Of a stretch of DNA of 64,000 nucleotides, positions 62,680 to 64,000 are shown piece by piece; position 1 is the first letter of the stretch; each line of letters opens with the position of its first letter. Origin of the DNA: Botrimarina colliarenosi (GTDB taxonomy: Bacteria; Planctomycetota; Planctomycetia; Pirellulales; Lacipirellulaceae); the NCBI RefSeq assembly GCF_007859955.1, contig NZ_SJPR01000001.1:327806-391805 (forward strand). Reading direction: 5' to 3'. Made by a program: the position numbers and the translations under genes. The notes below the pieces were generated by a model. It had not been told where the DNA came from. It ran no database searches and saw nothing but the letters and a program-made list of their open reading frames with translations.

Positions 62680-63630
62680 ATGGCACAGGACGAGTTGCCC
62701 CGCCGCACGGACGTCGTCCGCGAAGTGGACTGGTTGGCGGTGGCGCCGTGGACCCTGCTGCTGCGTGCCCCCGGAGCGACACTCGGCTGGCCGCTGGTGA
62801 TCGCCGCCCTCGGGTCGGTGCTCTTCGGATGGAACGGCGCCAATCTCTTGCCGGCCGCTCTCAATGTGCACAATGCGTGGGGCGCCGCATGGCGGGTCGC
62901 AACCTCTTGGAACGATGGCGGCTCGCTTGGCTGGAACGCGCTGCGGCTCGGCGGTTGGTCGATCCTCGGGCTGCTGATCGTCGCTTTGTCGGCGGCCGAG
63001 CTGACGAAGGGGGAGAACCGTCGGTCGTTCGCCACGCTGCGGCGGGCGTTGGCCCGCTGGCCGCGTCTGTTGGGCGCGCTCACGCTGGTGCTGCTTCCCG
63101 CCGCGTTCCTGGCGATGTCGCTCTGGCTCTGCGGGTTGGCGATGGGCTCGTCGCTGTTGTCAACGCCGGCGTCGTTTCTCATGCCGCTTGCTTGGTGGCT
63201 GGGGGCGTTGCCGTTGGCGGCTCTCCTGGCCATCGCTGCGGTCGGATCGCCCCTTGCGATGGCGGCCATCGTGATCGACGACGCCGACGCCTTCGATGCC
63301 GCCAGCCGGATGTTCGCTTATACGACCCAACGTGTGCTGCTGCTCGTGTGGTGCGTCGTTGTTGCGACCGCCCTGGGCCTTGTCGCGGGGACGCTCGTCG
63401 AACTACTAATCGCCGGCGGGGTGAGCGTTCTGCAACCGCTCCTCGACGTCGAGCCGCCGGTCGAGTTAGCTGACCGCTTCGAGCTGTTGCACCGCGTGGC
63501 GATCCATGCGGTGCGGGGCTTCTATCCCGCCTACCTGTTCACCGCGTCGACCGCGATCTACCTAGTGCTCCGACGGCAAGTCGATGGCCAGCCGATGGAC
63601 GAGATCATTCAGCCCGCCGGCGACGCGTAG
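62680..63630 (+). CDS. Polytopic membrane protein of unknown function
   Basis: A 316-residue protein with about six membrane helices: LVIAALGSVLFGWNG, LRLGGWSILGLLIVALSAAE, LLGALTLVLLPAAFLAMSLW, LAWWLGALPLAALLAIAAVG, VLLLVWCVVVATALGLVAGT, and a last one near the C-terminus. No transporter or enzyme motif was identified. It contains FDAASRMFAYTTQRVL between helices, reminiscent of DUF975/YckC-like integral proteins, but not enough for assignment. Its end overlaps the convergent gene by 22 bases. Confidence 0.65.
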   Translation: MAQDELPRRTDVVREVDWLAVAPWTLLLRAPGATLGWPLVIAALGSVLFGWNGANLLPAALNVHNAWGAAWRVATSWNDGGSLGWNALRLGGWSILGLLIVALSAAELTKGENRRSFATLRRALARWPRLLGALTLVLLPAAFLAMSLWLCGLAMGSSLLSTPASFLMPLAWWLGALPLAALLAIAAVGSPLAMAAIVIDDADAFDAASRMFAYTTQRVLLLVWCVVVATALGLVAGTLVELLIAGGVSVLQPLLDVEPPVELADRFELLHRVAIHAVRGFYPAYLFTASTAIYLVLRRQVDGQPMDEIIQPAGDA

Positions 63631-63965
63631 GCCTTCAGCAACTCGGTCATCTGCTTGTAGAAATGGCCGCGGCTGACAACGTGGTCGAAGCCGCTCTCAC
63701 GGGCCATGTTGAGCTTCGCCTCGTGCACGTGGGGGCCGTAAGCCAAGAGCGTCGCCTGCGGCGCCGACTCTCGAACCGCCGCGATCCAACCGGGCAGGTC
63801 GGCGACCTTCGCCGTGAGATCGAGCGCCACGAACCGTGTTGTCTCGTCGGCAGCTCCCGCCGCGGCATTGGGGGCGACCGTCTGTAACCTGACGCCCGCC
63901 TGAGCCGCGGCGCCGTCGGCGGCGGAGGTCGCCATCAGGTCGGTCGTGACAAGCAGAGCGGTCAT
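63609..63965 (-). CDS. Small receiver-like hypothetical protein
   Basis: A 118-residue protein with an alternating alpha/beta pattern: TALLVTTDLMATSAADGAAA, TRFVALDLTAKVADLPGWIA, ATLLAYGPHVHEAKLNMARE and FDHVVSRGHFYKQMTELLKA. The order resembles a response-regulator receiver domain with an Asp at the strand-3 end (VALDLT), but other receiver residues are not clear. It may be a degenerate receiver. It is convergent with the membrane protein and overlaps it by 22 bases. Confidence 0.55.
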   Translation of the reverse strand: MTALLVTTDLMATSAADGAAAQAGVRLQTVAPNAAAGAADETTRFVALDLTAKVADLPGWIAAVRESAPQATLLAYGPHVHEAKLNMARESGFDHVVSRGHFYKQMTELLKAYASPAG

Positions 63966-64000
63966 GTGGGGCCTCCCCGCACTGCGTGCTGGGGCTCAAA

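Overview
The window is about 64 kb of high-GC chromosomal DNA from a diderm bacterium. It is most likely a planctomycete, probably of the Pirellulales/Lacipirellulaceae type; this is inferred from gene content and was not tested by any search. Pointers are the DUF1570-like metallopeptidase, many small secreted hypotheticals, a DUF2231-like haem/cytochrome-type membrane protein, the futalosine menaquinone enzyme MqnD, FliW/CsrA flagellin control, two GroELs around one GroES, and frequent GTG starts with weak Shine-Dalgarno sites. No rRNA, tRNA, insertion sequence, prophage, CRISPR array or recognisable defence system was seen.

Layout. 1-9.7 kb: the end of an RND efflux pump, a flotillin/NfeD membrane pair, and envelope or secreted proteins of unknown function. 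9.7-19.6 kb: metabolism, with riboflavin RibBA, a two-subunit 2-oxoacid:ferredoxin oxidoreductase (KorA/KorB) bracketed by two CBS-domain proteins, and several hypotheticals. 19.6-30 kb: a mixed block with fliG, mutS, a thioredoxin-fold protein, a methyltransferase, panB, a short second flagellin, a UPF0316 membrane protein, a DUF1579-like protein, and mqnD coupled to a DUF4279-like gene. 30-49.4 kb: a 19-kb block of 14 flagellar genes, all on the minus strand, in transcription order flgF-flgG-flgA-flgH-flgI-flgJ-flgN-flgK-flgL-fliW-csrA-fliC-fliD-fliS. It covers the distal rod, P and L rings, hook-filament junction, filament, cap, filament chaperones and the FliW-CsrA switch. 49.5-55.6 kb: hemC, a DUF502 membrane protein, comF, an LptF/LptG-type permease, a GlcG-like protein and a Y-family DNA polymerase. 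56-62 kb: a chaperone block groEL1-groES-groEL2-dnaJ-grpE (dnaK is not in the window). 62-64 kb: small zinc proteins and a membrane protein.

The flagellar proteins that form the outer axial structure are unusually large: FliC 1083, FlgL 987 and FliD 1028 residues. They appear to be enlarged by related internal modules. A sigma-54-like promoter lies just upstream of flgF, and a complete sigma-54 consensus lies upstream of groEL1.

The most unusual signal is in the repeats. At least ten loci carry short repeats phased at exactly 7 bases, most of them as two inverted arms. Each locus has its own unit sequence but the same architecture. One sits in frame inside mutS, just before the Walker A motif, and others overlap stop codons or lie in chaperone leaders. 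Two further families occur: REP-like hairpins (GGC-TYGC-GCC, often followed by GGCTCAG), one of them in frame inside a methyltransferase gene, and long perfect inverted repeats that share the core CGATTACGCGCACCAT and whose stems co-vary.
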